Assembly (NCBI GenBank): GCA_019188255.1 | Contig: JAETXT010000015.1 | Span: 1,302,001 to 1,366,000, forward strand | Source: Verticillium longisporum | Lineage: Eukaryota > Ascomycota > Sordariomycetes > Glomerellales > Plectosphaerellaceae | DNA length: 64,000 bases | Direction of reading: 5' to 3' | Notes under the pieces: model-generated | What the model saw: the letters and a program-made list of their open reading frames with translations, nothing else | Database searches by the model: none | Told to the model about the DNA's origin: nothing | Part shown: in pieces, positions 10,877 through 22,100 of the stretch | Numbering within the stretch: position 1 is the stretch's first letter | Layout: each line of letters opens with the position of its first letter | Program-made: the position numbers and the translations under genes

Positions 10877-12773
10877 TGTGAGAGTAGAGAACGCAAGTCG
10901 TAAGAGAGATGATGGGGCTGAGGGCAAGAGAAGAGTTCGTAACAAGACGACCGAGATGCCACCGTCTTATACCAGCTCGTGAGGGTTTGCTTCCCCTTTG
11001 CTTTAGCTCGAGCCAAGCCTTTGGTCGACGGAATCACGGGAAACTTTACATATTGAGCTCGACCTGGAATTTGAGCTTCTCCACCATGGCGGTGACGGGG
11101 AATAGACATTGTCTGGAGTTCCTGGCTCCATCGAGACAAGCGGAGGGGACCCGAAGAGCCGAGAACGGCATATGGCCCATGGGGTCTGGAGGCGGCATGC
11201 GTGCCTGGTGTCGCTCACGGGCGTGGCGGCGAACATGCCGAGCCGTCACGCAGAGCCAGACTCCCAAGTGCGAAGGCATAGGCGGAAGCCAAGGCACACG
11301 GGTACTGTATAGAGACAGTCGAAGGTGGGTGAGGTGAGGCAGATCCCAGGGGCAACCTTGCGCAGGTGGCCGGGTGCTGACCCCCAAAGCGAAGCGCAGC
11401 CCCGTTCTTCAGGGTCGGGTTGCAATATCAGACATGGCGTCTCGAGACAGCTGCCAACCAAGGAACGGCCAAGCGCTGCGTAGGCTAGGCCGGAGCTTTG
11501 GTGTAGTTCGGAGGCATGGCTCCTCCGATTTCCAGATTGGGAAGGGCTCCATGATCCCCGGGGCGCTTCGTATGTGGGGTATAATGAGGTTGTCAGGGGT
11601 TGTACTCTGGGTGTGTGAGGGGTAAGAGGGCTCAGATGAGGCTTTAGGCTGGTGTCGTACACGGTACACATTCAAGCGAAGAGAAACACGCTCAATCATG
11701 GCCTCGGAAGTGTCGTCCGACGGTGCGTGGCGACGATGTGAGGGGCGACAGCAATCAGGCTTCAGGTTTGAGGCCTCGACATTGGTTCACCGAGTACCGA
11801 CTCAGCCGATCAGTGGCGTACGGTTGGATCTCGGGATAATAACCAACAGCATAGGCAGAGGTACAGAACATATGAAGTCGATATTGCAAACCGGAGGCGT
11901 GGGAGGAAACTCGGCAGGGAGAGTGTTTGCCCCTGCAACCAAAGGGGCACAAGCCACTAGGCCACTCCACCCACCACGGTTCTCTGAGGCAATCAAGAGG
12001 CATCGGCAGCACCGACAAGCTTCGATCGCCGCATGTTCAACTCTCTTGGACGACGGCGATCGACGGACGGACCGGACCCTGAATAACAACGGACTCTGGT
12101 GGTTGTGGCCATCATGGACAGGAGCCTGCCACTTTGCCTTCTCAGGAAAACGCGATATCCAGCAGAAGCTGATCGTGTCGGAAATAGCCCATGGCGCAAT
12201 TGACAGCGAGCGGTTGAGAGGCAACTTAGCCCTTCCTGGAATCGTGCATTGAGAGGCTCCGTGTCCGATGCAGCAGGAAATTCGCCGCGATGCCTGTTCC
12301 GATGGGCGTGATGATCTGCGTCGTCTGTCAGCAGACAATAGGACAGACGGCTGTTCGTCCCGACTCAGCGGCCGGGCAATGATGAGACAATGGTCTCCCC
12401 GTCGTCTTGGTCACATGCCAGGTCTGGCTGTCGAGTCAAGGTCCCCCTGCTCAGTCTCTGGAGGTGCTGGTGCAGGTTGGGACGGCGAAGGCTTCACTTT
12501 CCCAGATCCCACAAGAGCTGGTCTGTGCAGGGCCTTGGTCACGTGAGCCTGTGTCAGATCCACATTGGCTGAACACCGGGTCTGAGCTATCTCTCACCGC
12601 CTGCTTCATACTCCCTCAGGGTCGCGGCAGAATTTCCCCTGACCGAGTTCCCCGCCAGGAGCTCCAGCACGGCGACACGATGGATCACGACCCTCATCGT
12701 CGCCGAGCCCAAAGCCGCAGGCCCCCGATCCGATTCATAGTCACGCCCCCGCCCCTCCGGCTCCTCCGACAAG
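10877..12773. promoter_or_regulatory. divergent promoter region (cellobiohydrolase / AP-2 mu)
   Basis: This 1.9 kb separates two divergently transcribed genes and contains no supportable coding frame; the open frames on both strands are mutually overlapping and motif-free. Many G-rich hexamers compatible with CreA sites occur, but such sites are too degenerate to call. One GGCTAA core (minus strand, about 12226-12231) resembles part of an XlnR/Xyr1 site, about 1.35 kb from the cellulase start; this is weak evidence. Confidence 0.4.
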
Positions 12774-14163
12774 ATGCTGTCCGGCATCCTCGTCTTCAAC
12801 CAGAAAGGCGAGAACCTCATCTTCCGTGCCTTCCGCAACGACTGCCGCCCGCGCCTCGCCGACGTCTTCCGCATCCAGGTCATCTCCAACGCCCAGGTCC
12901 GCTCGCCCATCCTGACGCTCGGGAGCACCACCTTCAGCCATGTCAAGCACGAGAACATCTACCTGGTGGCCGTCACCAAGAGCAACGCGAATGCGGCGCT
13001 CGTGTTTGAGTTTCTGTATCGCTTGATCGCTCTGGGCCGCGGCTACTTTGGCAAGTTTGACGAGGAGGCTGTCAAGAACAACTTTGTGCTGGTCTACGAG
13101 CTTCTAGACGGTAAGCCCATGCGCATCCGTCGACTCGATGCAAGGCAAAGTAATTCCGGACTGACGAGAACGGTTCGCGCACACAGAGATCATCGACTTT
13201 GGCTACCCGCAGAACACGGAGACGGACACGCTGAAAATGTACATCACGACCGAGGGCGTCAAGTCGGAGCGCGCGGCCGAGGACTCGGCCAAGATCACCA
13301 TGCAGGCGACGGGCGCGCTCTCGTGGCGCAAGGCCGACGTCAAGTACCGCAAGAACGAGGCCTTTGTCGACGTCATCGAGGACGTCAACCTCCTCATGTC
13401 GGCGACGGGCGCCGTGCTGCGCGCCGACGTCACGGGCCAGATTGTCATGCGCGCCTACCTCTCGGGCACGCCCGAGTGCAAGTTTGGCCTCAACGACCGC
13501 CTGCTGCTCGACAACGACGGCCTGCTGTCGCTGCCCTCGGGCAACCGCATGGGGTCCAAGGCCACCAAGGCCGCCGCCGGCAGCGTCACGCTCGAGGACT
13601 GCCAGTTCCACCAGTGCGTCAAGCTCGGCAAGTTCGACAGCGACCGCATCATCTCGTTTGTGCCGCCCGACGGCGAGTTTGAGCTCATGCGCTACCGCGC
13701 CACCGAAAACGTCAACCTGCCCTTCAAGGTCCACGCCATTGTCAACGAGGTCGGCCGCACAAAGGTCGAGTACAGCATCTCCATCAAGGCCAACTTTGGC
13801 TCCAAGCTCTTCGCCACCAACGTCGTCGTCCGCATCCCCACCCCGCTCAACACGGCCAAGATCACCGAGCGCTGCACCCAGGGCAAGGCCCGCTACGAGC
13901 CCTCCGACAACGTCATCGTCTGGAAGATCGGCCGCTTCGCCGGCCAGAGCGAGTTCGTCCTCAGCGCCGAGGCCTCGCTGTCGAGCATGACCAACCAGCG
14001 CGCCTGGAGCCGCCCGCCCCTGAGCCTCAACTTTAGCCTCCTCATGTTCACGAGCAGCGGCCTGCTGGTCCGCTACCTCAAGGTCTTTGAGAAGAGCAAC
14101 TACTCGAGCGTCAAGTGGGTGCGGTACATGACGCGGGCCGGGTCTTACGAGATACGGTTCTGA
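12774..14163 (+). CDS. apm4: AP-2 complex subunit mu (clathrin adaptor medium chain), 437 aa
   Basis: Two exons, 12774-13110 and 13187-14163, with a 76-nt intron (GTAAGC donor, CTGAC branch, ACACAG acceptor). The 437-residue product matches medium-chain length. The N-terminal longin-like domain starts MLSGILVFNQKGENLIFRAF and spans about residues 1-140. The mu-homology domain, which binds YxxPhi cargo signals, runs from about 165 to the end and closes with the typical WVRYMTRAGSYEIRF. The start and C-terminal signatures fit AP-2 mu better than AP-1 mu, whose N-terminus differs. The protein acts at the plasma membrane in clathrin-mediated endocytosis with the alpha, beta and sigma subunits. 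In filamentous fungi AP-2 also has clathrin-independent roles at hyphal tips (family knowledge). Codon use is strongly GC-biased. Confidence 0.94.
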
Positions 14164-14601
14164 GCCGGGTGCGCGGATGCGAAGCAGAGCCCGCAGGCAA
14201 GGGGGGGTTAACGACGTGACGGAGGCGTGTTTGTCGATTGGTGTATCACATAGCATTGTTTGGCGTAACGGGGATTTCTGGCAGCCGGCGCTGCCCCAAA
14301 AATATACCGACGGTTTCAATCTCGCAGTCCCTGTCCCAGGGCTGGATGTGAGGCAAATGCAGTTCGACGGCCGACAGATGCGATTCGCCAACAGGGGTCC
14401 ATTGGCTGTACTCGAATCTCATATTCGGGTCTTTTTTCTCCATTCCTGGCGCTTACACAACAGCTCTACATGCCATTACTTCTGATTACAATTCGACCGT
14501 ATGTCCACAGCAATTCTCATGCAAACTTTTCCATTGTTCACCATCACACGGCCATGGCGTAGTCCTGGGTCCATCGCTCCTGAACATTTCACGCAGAAAG
14601 T
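14164..14601. other. convergent 3' intergenic region
   Basis: Space between the AP-2 mu stop and the end of the convergent MFS transporter gene. It holds the two 3' untranslated regions, and no coding feature is seen. Confidence 0.55.
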
Positions 14602-16341
14602 TCAGATCTTGTATCGGTAACCTGGATGCAGCCATCCAAGCTGCAGTTCGTACTGCTCCTTCGTCTGCCCAGCAGCGACCCATCGCGCCTCGTCAAGGCG
14701 GTGATCCCGCTCACCTCGATCGCGCTTGTGATTCTCAGAGCGCATCCAGAGGGGCGTGATGATACCAATGGCTAGCAAGCCTGTTAGGCAGCCAAAATTG
14801 ATAGCGTGGCCCCTGACATAGCTGTTCCTGTTAGCGGGGCTCCACGACTGCTCGAGGTGCACTTACGCCGGTGCTTCGGTCTTGATGTACGTGAAGGAAG
14901 CAAGGAACGCAGCAAGGTTTCCAACAGTCAGAACGAACCCTAATGCGATCGCACGAACGTAGTGAGGCCTTGCGTTGATTGTCATCCACGTCAACGCCAG
15001 CGGAGGCAGCGCATTCACCGACATGGCAACGAAGAACGTGCCGGTATACTGAACAGGCGCTGAAACATTCATCGGTCCGGGGCCCGTCTGTCCACCAACA
15101 AGCAGCAGAATGAAGCCGATAATGCCAAGGATGCAGCACACATTCAGAGGAAGTGCGGTACGTCTGATGCGGCGGCTCCAGTAGCAGATGCCCAGGGTGA
15201 AGAGGAAGCCGACAAAGTTGGGAGGCACTGTCATGAGGCTGGCTTGAAGCGATTTGAAGCCCATAGTTTGGACGATTGTCGGAAGGAATAGGGCGTATGA
15301 GTAAATGGCTTCGATGGAGAAGAAGGCTCCGATGCTCATGATAAGGGTCATGAAGTTGAAGATGGCACGCTTGACCGTCTTGAACTGCAGATGGTCTTTT
15401 GCTGGCTTCTCGTTAGGGTTGACTGTCGATCGGAAGTCTGCATCGTTGGCAACGGACACGTTCGAGTAGTATTGGCGGTCCTGGCTGTGCATACGACGCA
15501 AGGCAAGGGTACGTTCCCGATCGGTGAGGAACCTGGTGTCGCGGGGAGTATTTGGGAGGAAGCAGTAGGAGACGATACCGAGGATGACGGTGAGGGCGCC
15601 TTCGACGAAGAAAATCCACGGCCAGCCGTTGTAGCCGCTGAGTCTCACGCGACCAAGCCCGCCGGCGAGCAGGCCACCAACCGAGCCAGCGAGAGGGGCG
15701 CTCGAGTAAAAGATGCCGACCCGTGAGATCAGCTCGTCCGGAGTGTAGAAGAAGCCCAAGTATATAAGAACGCCGCCCATGAAGCTGCTTTCGGCAAGGC
15801 CTAGGAAGACGCGGGTGACGCAAAGGCCGGCGAAGCTGGTTACAAAGCCGGTGAGGGTAGTAACGATTCCCCAAGAGACAATGAGCAGAGGCAGCCAGTT
15901 GCCGCCTCCGACATGGCGTAGAGCGAGATTGCCAGGGATGTTGAAAAGGATGTTCAGGATGAAGAACAGCATCAGGGCTATGTTGAATTGGATTGATGTC
16001 AACCCGAGGTCCTCTTCAAGTCCATTGATCCTAGCAAGGGCGATGTTGGCTTTGTCGAGAAAAAAGAAGAGGAAAGCAGTAAAACAAACGGGCATCAAAC
16101 GTATGTCGTACTTGCGGACAAGCGATTTTCGGAGGGCTTCGGCCGTGGCAGCGACTGCGTCGTCTGTGACGAGAACTCCAGCAAGAGACTGATCGAGGTG
16201 CCTGTTCCGATCCGCCTCGCGGCTGGACTTGGGGTTCACCTCGCCATCGGTCGGAGGAGAAACAGCAGCAGCATCACTACTGCTACTTTTGTCACTCTTA
16301 GGAGCATCTGCGCCGTCGGGAATGCGTTTCTCTGTCGACAT
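14602..16341 (-). CDS. MFS transporter, Dal5/allantoate permease (anion:cation symporter) type, 561 aa
   Basis: Two exons on the minus strand, 16341-14867 and 14812-14602, with a 54-nt intron (GTAAGT donor, GCTAAC branch, GTCAG acceptor). The product has 561 residues. A hydrophilic Ser/Asp-rich N-terminal tail of about 80 residues precedes 12 predicted membrane helices. LDKANIALARINGLEEDLGL is the family's first-loop signature, and FLGLAESSFMGGVLIYLGFFY matches the helix 4-5 region. The intron falls just before helix 11, within the motif continuing as GHAINFGCLTGL. Relatives import organic anions such as allantoate, nicotinate, pantothenate or vitamin precursors in symport with protons. The substrate here cannot be inferred from sequence. 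It lies tail-to-tail with AP-2 mu and shares no operon-like context. Confidence 0.88.
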
Positions 16342-18073
16342 GGTGGTAGCGATGATGATCGGGACGCTACGACAGTTCGTTCGGCGATTGCTTCTTGAGA
16401 AATAAGTATGATCGTGGCAGTCCGTATCAGATGAGAACGGGTTGAGATAAAGTGCCTAGTCTTGTGTCTCCGTAGAATATGTCGCTTTGCGGCCCAGGTT
16501 TGTGTCAAGAGGAAGGAAGACGGACGGCGTTCAGCGCGTGGTGAGTCTGGTCCGATCGAAGGGTCACAACATCAGGCGCTCAACCCGACTGCTGCCCCCT
16601 CTAATTCTGGCTCCTGCTTGTCCTACGATAGTTGCTTGGCATTGGATCGTTCCTACCTCTTGCCTGCAGTTGGCATACGGCAAGTACCCATCCCACTTGG
16701 CCTGGTTCCTTCCTCCACAGCACATCCTTGATAAACACCCCGGCAGTGGGCGTTGACCGTCATGAAGTCTGTTGGCATTGATAAGGTTTCTTGAGAAATC
16801 CCAGTGTGCAATTCTCATGTGGATTGCTCAAGTTCAGTTTGTGAAGTAGGTATTGGTTGGTGTTGGACAAAGCACTCGTCGGGATCCTGGCGAACGCATC
16901 ATGGCAGGTTGGCTCGGTGCTCCTCGTCTTACTTTTTCCCACAGTCGCCATCCTCTGTCTAGTAGAACATGAAGCATTCATCTAAATATGCCCTCGGACT
17001 TCCAGAAGCACAATCATTATTCTAGAAAAAATCACCAAGATCAACCCCAAGACCACATCTCTCAAAGGACTGTCTGTCCTCATGTTAGCGGCTCTTCGCA
17101 GTCATACCCCTGGCAGCTTCCCAAGCACAGCATCGGGCCCTCAGAAATCGATCGAGTTCGTACAATAACATGGCTAGGCCCGGCTGCTTGCATCCCTCGC
17201 TCAAGGGGGGGTCGAACCAGACAGAGGACACGAGGTGGTACGACGCTTGGCGAGGAAGCTGTGCGGCCTGAGAGCTTGGGCATCGTCGAGAGATAGCTGG
17301 CAAGCCTCTACACTATGGAGGGCGCAGTGCAGTTCTCGCAGTCGAAGGCACTTGGTTCAACACCTCTTTTACAAGGCGAGCAACATCGGAACCGATTGTT
17401 TGCCTCCGATCAATAGACCTCAGCACTTCTGTCACTCTCCTCGGTCCTCATCGGCTGGCGACCTTCCCCCATTCTCCCCGGAGTCGAAATCGGGGAAGAC
17501 AATATCTCTCACAACGTACCACGAAAGTGTGCCTATCTCTCTCAGACATGGTACGCCAGCGAATTGGCAAACTGATCGCCAGTAAAAAGCATATTCGTTC
17601 GTGACCACGTTTCCTTGACAGGCCTCTCATTCAAGGTCATGAGGAATCTTCCGATGATAGTACACAGCAGCTTCGTGTGCAACGGGAGACATTTGTACAG
17701 TCGTGGAGGCTCGGGACGACGCGGTAGGCAGGAAATTGGCGGGCTTCAGCTGTGATGAGACATGCTGTGGCAAGGTGCCTTACCGCTGGCAAGAGAGACT
17801 TTCAGGCACATCAGCGTCATTCACGATAATTGATCGGCTTTGATAACCTGGTTTATCGAGGTACCTGTAGTCTTTTCGTATTCTTCCAAAGGTCTCACAT
17901 CCTGCAATACCGACCTTAACTACTACTCTGGGGTATCAAGCCTCCTGATGCATCGCTAGCAGTAGAACAAAATAAAATCCGCCCAGTTCGGATGACTTTG
18001 AGTCATGGGTCCTTCACCAAACGGCCCCTCTTCCTCTCAACATGTCCATGATCTGCTGCTCCTTTCTCGACAG
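16342..18073. other. intergenic, promoter of MFS gene; no gene seen
   Basis: 1.7 kb with no supportable gene. The part next to 16342 is the promoter of the minus-strand transporter; the part next to 18073 is the 3' flank of the minus-strand gene ending at 18074. Several 60-115-codon open frames overlap on both strands without motifs or conserved splice structure. Confidence 0.45.
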
Positions 18074-19402
18074 CTAAGCGGTCCTAGAGCCAACCTCGTC
18101 ATCAGCCATCCATTCCTCCATGAGGATGACCTGGTTCAACGGTGTTTCCTTCGTTTCTCTTCCTCGGGTCATGCCGTTGACGCAATACGCTGTGCTCACC
18201 AGGTGCTCGGCTCGTTCCACCTCTTCGGCGTGGTTCTTCATGGCGCGGCGTACCCAGCGCTTGTCGGAAAGGGGAAGGCGGAAGCGCCTCTTGAACTCGT
18301 CGGTATCTTCAAGCTCAGAGCGAGCCATCTCGAGAACTGCCTGGACAAACTTCGGCGGATTCATGGCTCTAATTTCTGCGCAAAAGTTAGAGTCGGAATC
18401 AAGGAGACCGATCTCGACAGATGGTAACTTACCAGCCTGCTCCTTCAATGAACCTTGTTCAGCTGCTTGGTGAGGATCGAACGGACTGCGGGCTGATGCT
18501 CCATCATAATGAAGGGAGATTTGACCATCGACGTCAAGAGGCAAGTCGACGCATTCTTTCTTCACCGGGCTTACAAGATCCCGGATCTCGATCGTTGTTT
18601 CGGTGCTGGAGGGCTCGCTGGTAGAGGGAGTTCCCCCCATGTTGAGGTCCTCATCAGACGTGACCTCTTCCTCCTCATCCTCGTCATCGTCTTCCGAATC
18701 TTTTTTATGGTGACTTTCAAATGTGTTTTCATACACAATGTCACCAAGCTCGGTATGGTGCTTCTCGCGGATCTCTTCTCCCGCGGTGTTCCTGCTGTCG
18801 CTGCTGGTGTGGTATGCCGCAAAGATGGCCTCGTTTGTCTTTTCAGTCTAGTGGATCTTGTTGGCGCCTTCGTCGACCTCATCTGGCCAGCCGTGCTCGG
18901 CTGCGGCCCACCCTAAAGGCGACGCGTCGGGCACGAAGAGATACTCAGACTTGTCTGGCTCATCAACCTCCATGTTGCAGGCGAACCTATCTTCCCAGCC
19001 TTTGACATGATTCTCTCGCATCGTCACGGCCTCTTCCATATCATCTGCCCAGTCGAATCCTGTCGTTCCGACAGGCTGAGTACTGAGCTTCTTCAGAATG
19101 TCATCTCGGACCTTGGCGGCAGCAGCAGCCTGTCTCTTCTGGCGCGCAACGGCGGCGGACCTGTGCTCCACGAGGCGCTCAATTCCAGCTCGTACATTGT
19201 GACGGTTCACTCGGTAAGCTCGGGTGTCGGTGAACACACGGTCCTCGTACGGCAACGTCTTAAGGTTGTTCTCCTCGTGCCCCTTGAGGAGTTGGCGCCA
19301 GACACTGTAATAATTCATGGCGTTGTGGTGGTCGCTGGCCTCTTCAGGGGTATCGAAGAGGTCAAAGATGGCAATTTCGGCGACGCTCGGTTGCTCCGCC
19401 AT
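18074..19402 (-). CDS. acidic protein of unknown function, frame interrupted by one in-frame TAG
   Basis: The frame starts at ATG 19402 and meets a TAG at 18850-18848 (codon 185). It then stays open in the same frame to a stop at 18074. A well-formed 57-nt intron (18432-18376; GTAAGT donor, CTAAC branch, GCGCAG acceptor) lies in the distal part. If the TAG is read as an amino acid, the spliced product has 423 residues. The proximal part is Lys/Arg- and Glu-rich and probably helical (ARQKRQAAAAAKVRDDILKK). The distal part has a very acidic run after the interruption (KKDSEDDDEDEEEEVTSDED), then a second helical segment (FVQAVLEMARSELEDTDEFK). The distal half has no ATG of its own until 18640, which argues against two genes. 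I do not recognise the family. It may be a pseudogene, an edited or read-through gene, or an atypically spliced one. Confidence 0.6.
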
Positions 19403-20778
19403 TGCTTCGCGCGCAAAGAAAGTCTGGTCGATGCGGCACGGTTTGTATGGAGCTGCTGAGGCGATGGGAGGGCGAGGCCGACGTCCTGAACCGCAGGCTG
19501 AATATAACTGCGGCTGCGCAGAGGTGACAGAGAAGTTGTGCCAGGTATGTTGCCGAAGCTTATAACGAATGCTCGCAGCTTCGAGTTACCAGAAGTGAAG
19601 ACTTAAATGGCAAAAGCGTATGATGTGGTACGAATGGTTTGGAATTGACTCCGGGGCCAGAGCGTTGACCGCGAGGGTCCTGAGGAGGATATTCGATTTC
19701 AAATCCAGTGAATGTCAAAGAACCTGAATCAATAGGTCGTGTTCCATTCATACTGGCTGCTCTGGCCTTCCCAAATGCCTGGTGGTACTGGGGGTGAGGC
19801 TTCCCCAATCGCGACTTCCTCCGTCATTGCGATTCGCCCTAGACACTTGTCTGTTCGAGCAAGGAGCGTGAACATACCATCCCAGCAGCCAAGAAGCAGC
19901 TTAAGTACCTGGGGTTGCTACATTTCAGGAGAAGGATAATTGCCCGCCCACAACAATCAAGGTGAGGTGGGTAGGTCTCTAAAGCCAGTCGCCCGCAGCC
20001 AAACTTTGCATCGCTTGTTGCTTAGATGCGGTTGACGTATGCTTAGCAAACGATTTCCAGATATCTCGAGAACCATCTTTCGCTTTCCGAGTTGCTGCGA
20101 CGGCCTAGGCCACTCCAGCAGCTTCGGCATCGTGAAGTGGTTGGGTGATGTGATCACCTGACGTGGCTCAGCTTCGTCTCCAGGTCGTCAGTGAGACCAC
20201 TCAAGATTGGGCAACAGCTCAGTGGGCTCCACGTGACCTAGAAGACTGGTCATATGACCAAATGGATGGGCCCACCAAGTTTATCACAACAATACCAAGT
20301 TGGCTGCATGTCTGCGGCCCTCCAAATCATCGGTTGCTGGTGTTTGTGGTCCATGTGCTTGGTTTGGCAACATGGATTAGAACGTTGATTTTATGGTCGA
20401 TATCAATTGATTGTTTCACATGGCCTCGGCTCCCACGAAATCAGTCAACATTTAATGTTTCCAACAAGCGTGCAGCACAAACCAGCGACCGCTGCTGGAA
20501 TAACTCGCTCAGCGAAGCTTCTTCGGATGTAGGTACAACATGGTCTCCAGAAGAGATTTTAATCATCTCGAATCATGATGCACCAACTGTGCACTCACCA
20601 GTTTGCCTCCGGCCAAATCGACGCATCGCTTGGTGATGGATGTTGAAAATAACGCCACACCAAGAACCGGAATACTCCAAAGCATATCAGACAAAAGAAA
20701 TCATCTCTACAAGGTATCAAGGCTCATAGACAAACACCCCATCACGTCCTCCCCCTCCTTTTCCTCCATTGCCATCCC
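19403..20778. other. intergenic, no gene seen
   Basis: 1.4 kb with no supportable gene. Part is the promoter of the minus-strand gene starting at 19402, and the right end is the 3' flank of the rhodopsin-domain gene ending at 20779. The plus-strand frame 20163-20636 has no motif and an unlikely composition. Confidence 0.45.
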
Positions 20779-22100
20779 CTACATCGCCTGCCCAGGCGCG
20801 ACCGTACTCCTCTCCGACCTCATCTCGAACCACATGGTCTTCCGAATACCACTCTCCGGCCGCCCTTCCCTGTGCTCCTCCTCATCCTCGCCCCTGCCCT
20901 GCCCCGGCACAGGCCTCAGGGTATTCTCCTTGCTGTCGCCGCGCGCGGCACGCACGAACGCCGCGGGTTTGCCGTCGCCCTTTTCGAGGTCGCCGCCGCG
21001 CGTGGGCATCGGCTCGAGCGGAACGTCTGGCGCGCCCTGGCGCTGTTCGGGTGCGGACGTCGCGTTGGACGGTGACGTCTTGGCCGTTGTGCCGAGGACG
21101 GAGGGGAAGAGGTAGGCGAGGGGCAGGCGACACATGGGCAGGCAGGCGCAGATGATGGCCACGTGAATCTCAATCATTGTCCACAGCGTAGAAGCTATGT
21201 CGTCTATGGTTTCATAACGTGTTAGCAACTTGTCGCTTATGCCGGAGCGGGCTGAAGGGGCACGGGGGCACGAACATGTGGAGTCCGGACTGCGGGTGGA
21301 AAAGTTGAGAGTTGTCATGCGCAGGATGCTCGTTACCGTGACGAACACGCCGAGGCCGAACACGCCCATGAGGGCCCGCTTGTGGCTAATGGGCAGCTGG
21401 CTCTTCCAGATGACTCTCTGGGGCAGCAGGATGATGGCGACGTCTGTTGAGATGGAGAAGATGGCGTTGGCGTACCAGTTGTACGTCAGTGAAATGCACG
21501 TCCCCGGAATGGAGCGGTTCCAGGCACGCGGAATGGGCGTGCACTGGAAGATGGAGGACGCTGTCGTGGCGATGCAATAGAGGAGGATGACCGTCAGAAG
21601 GGCGATGCAGGTGATGCGAAACGGTCGGTGAAGGGAGAAGAGGCGGAGGTAGAGCAACAGGATAGAAGATTTGGTGAGGTTGATTGTGAGTTTGTAAAAG
21701 ATTTGAGCAACGTAAAACAGCTACAGCTAATGTTAGTCCATGTTCGCGCGAGAACGTGTTGTAAAGTACAGCTGAATATACCTTCATGGCCATGATGCGG
21801 TTGTTCTTCTCAATATTGAAGATGTGCTGGCCAAACCCGTAATGAACCGAGGCCATCATGAGAACCGAAACCGCCATGCAGCAGGTCTACCTCTGTTAGT
21901 CCAGTTCGTTGACAACCTCCGAATACACTTACAAACGAGGCTAAGATGGTCCAGTCATCCCACCCAAACCCTGACCGCAGCTTGAGTCTTGACCAGATGC
22001 GCACCGTGAAGAAGATAGGCGTCAACACAAAGAAGACCATGCACGGCACTTGCACCATGAGCGCATTGCTCTCTCCGGGACTATTGCCGGGGGCGCCCAT
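20779..22100 (-). CDS. seven-helix fungal rhodopsin-domain membrane protein (380 aa)
   Basis: Four exons on the minus strand: 22100-21933, 21886-21782, 21720-21276 and 21203-20779, with introns of 46, 61 and 72 nt. The 380-residue product has about seven hydrophobic helices. The first is MVQVPCMVFFVLTPIFFTVRI, and later ones include CIALLTVILLYCIA and GVFGLGVFVTVTSILRM. Family hallmarks of the fungal rhodopsin-like (SAT20-type) domain are visible: GWDDWTILASF after helix 1, GFGQHIFNI, QIFYKLTINLTKSSILLLYLR, FQCTPIPRAWN, YNWYANAIFSISTD and the TIE-like WTMIEIHVAIICACLP near the end. A hydrophilic cytosolic tail of about 110 residues, rich in charged residues, follows. These proteins do not bind retinal as microbial opsins do. 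Many are Pth11-like candidate receptors, others sit in metabolite clusters. Function and ligand are unknown. Confidence 0.85.

Noticed and set aside
12774..13682. 302-codon frame reading through the AP-2 mu intron
   Set aside because: After codon 112 the translation loses all family similarity; splicing at 13111-13186 restores the canonical protein.
13072..14391. 439-codon open frame on the minus strand
   Set aside because: It is the antisense of the AP-2 mu second exon, whose GC-rich third positions keep the opposite strand free of stops; the translation is low complexity with no motifs.
17200..17240. tRNA-like B-box (GGTTCGACCCC on the minus strand)
   Set aside because: No matching A-box, acceptor stem or cloverleaf can be drawn around it. 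Other GTTCGA sites near 4567 and 49930 also fail.
18640..18850. Separate gene downstream of the TAG on the minus strand
   Set aside because: No ATG in the frame between the TAG and 18640, and the distance from the upstream stop is too small for a separate promoter; a continuous gene fits better.
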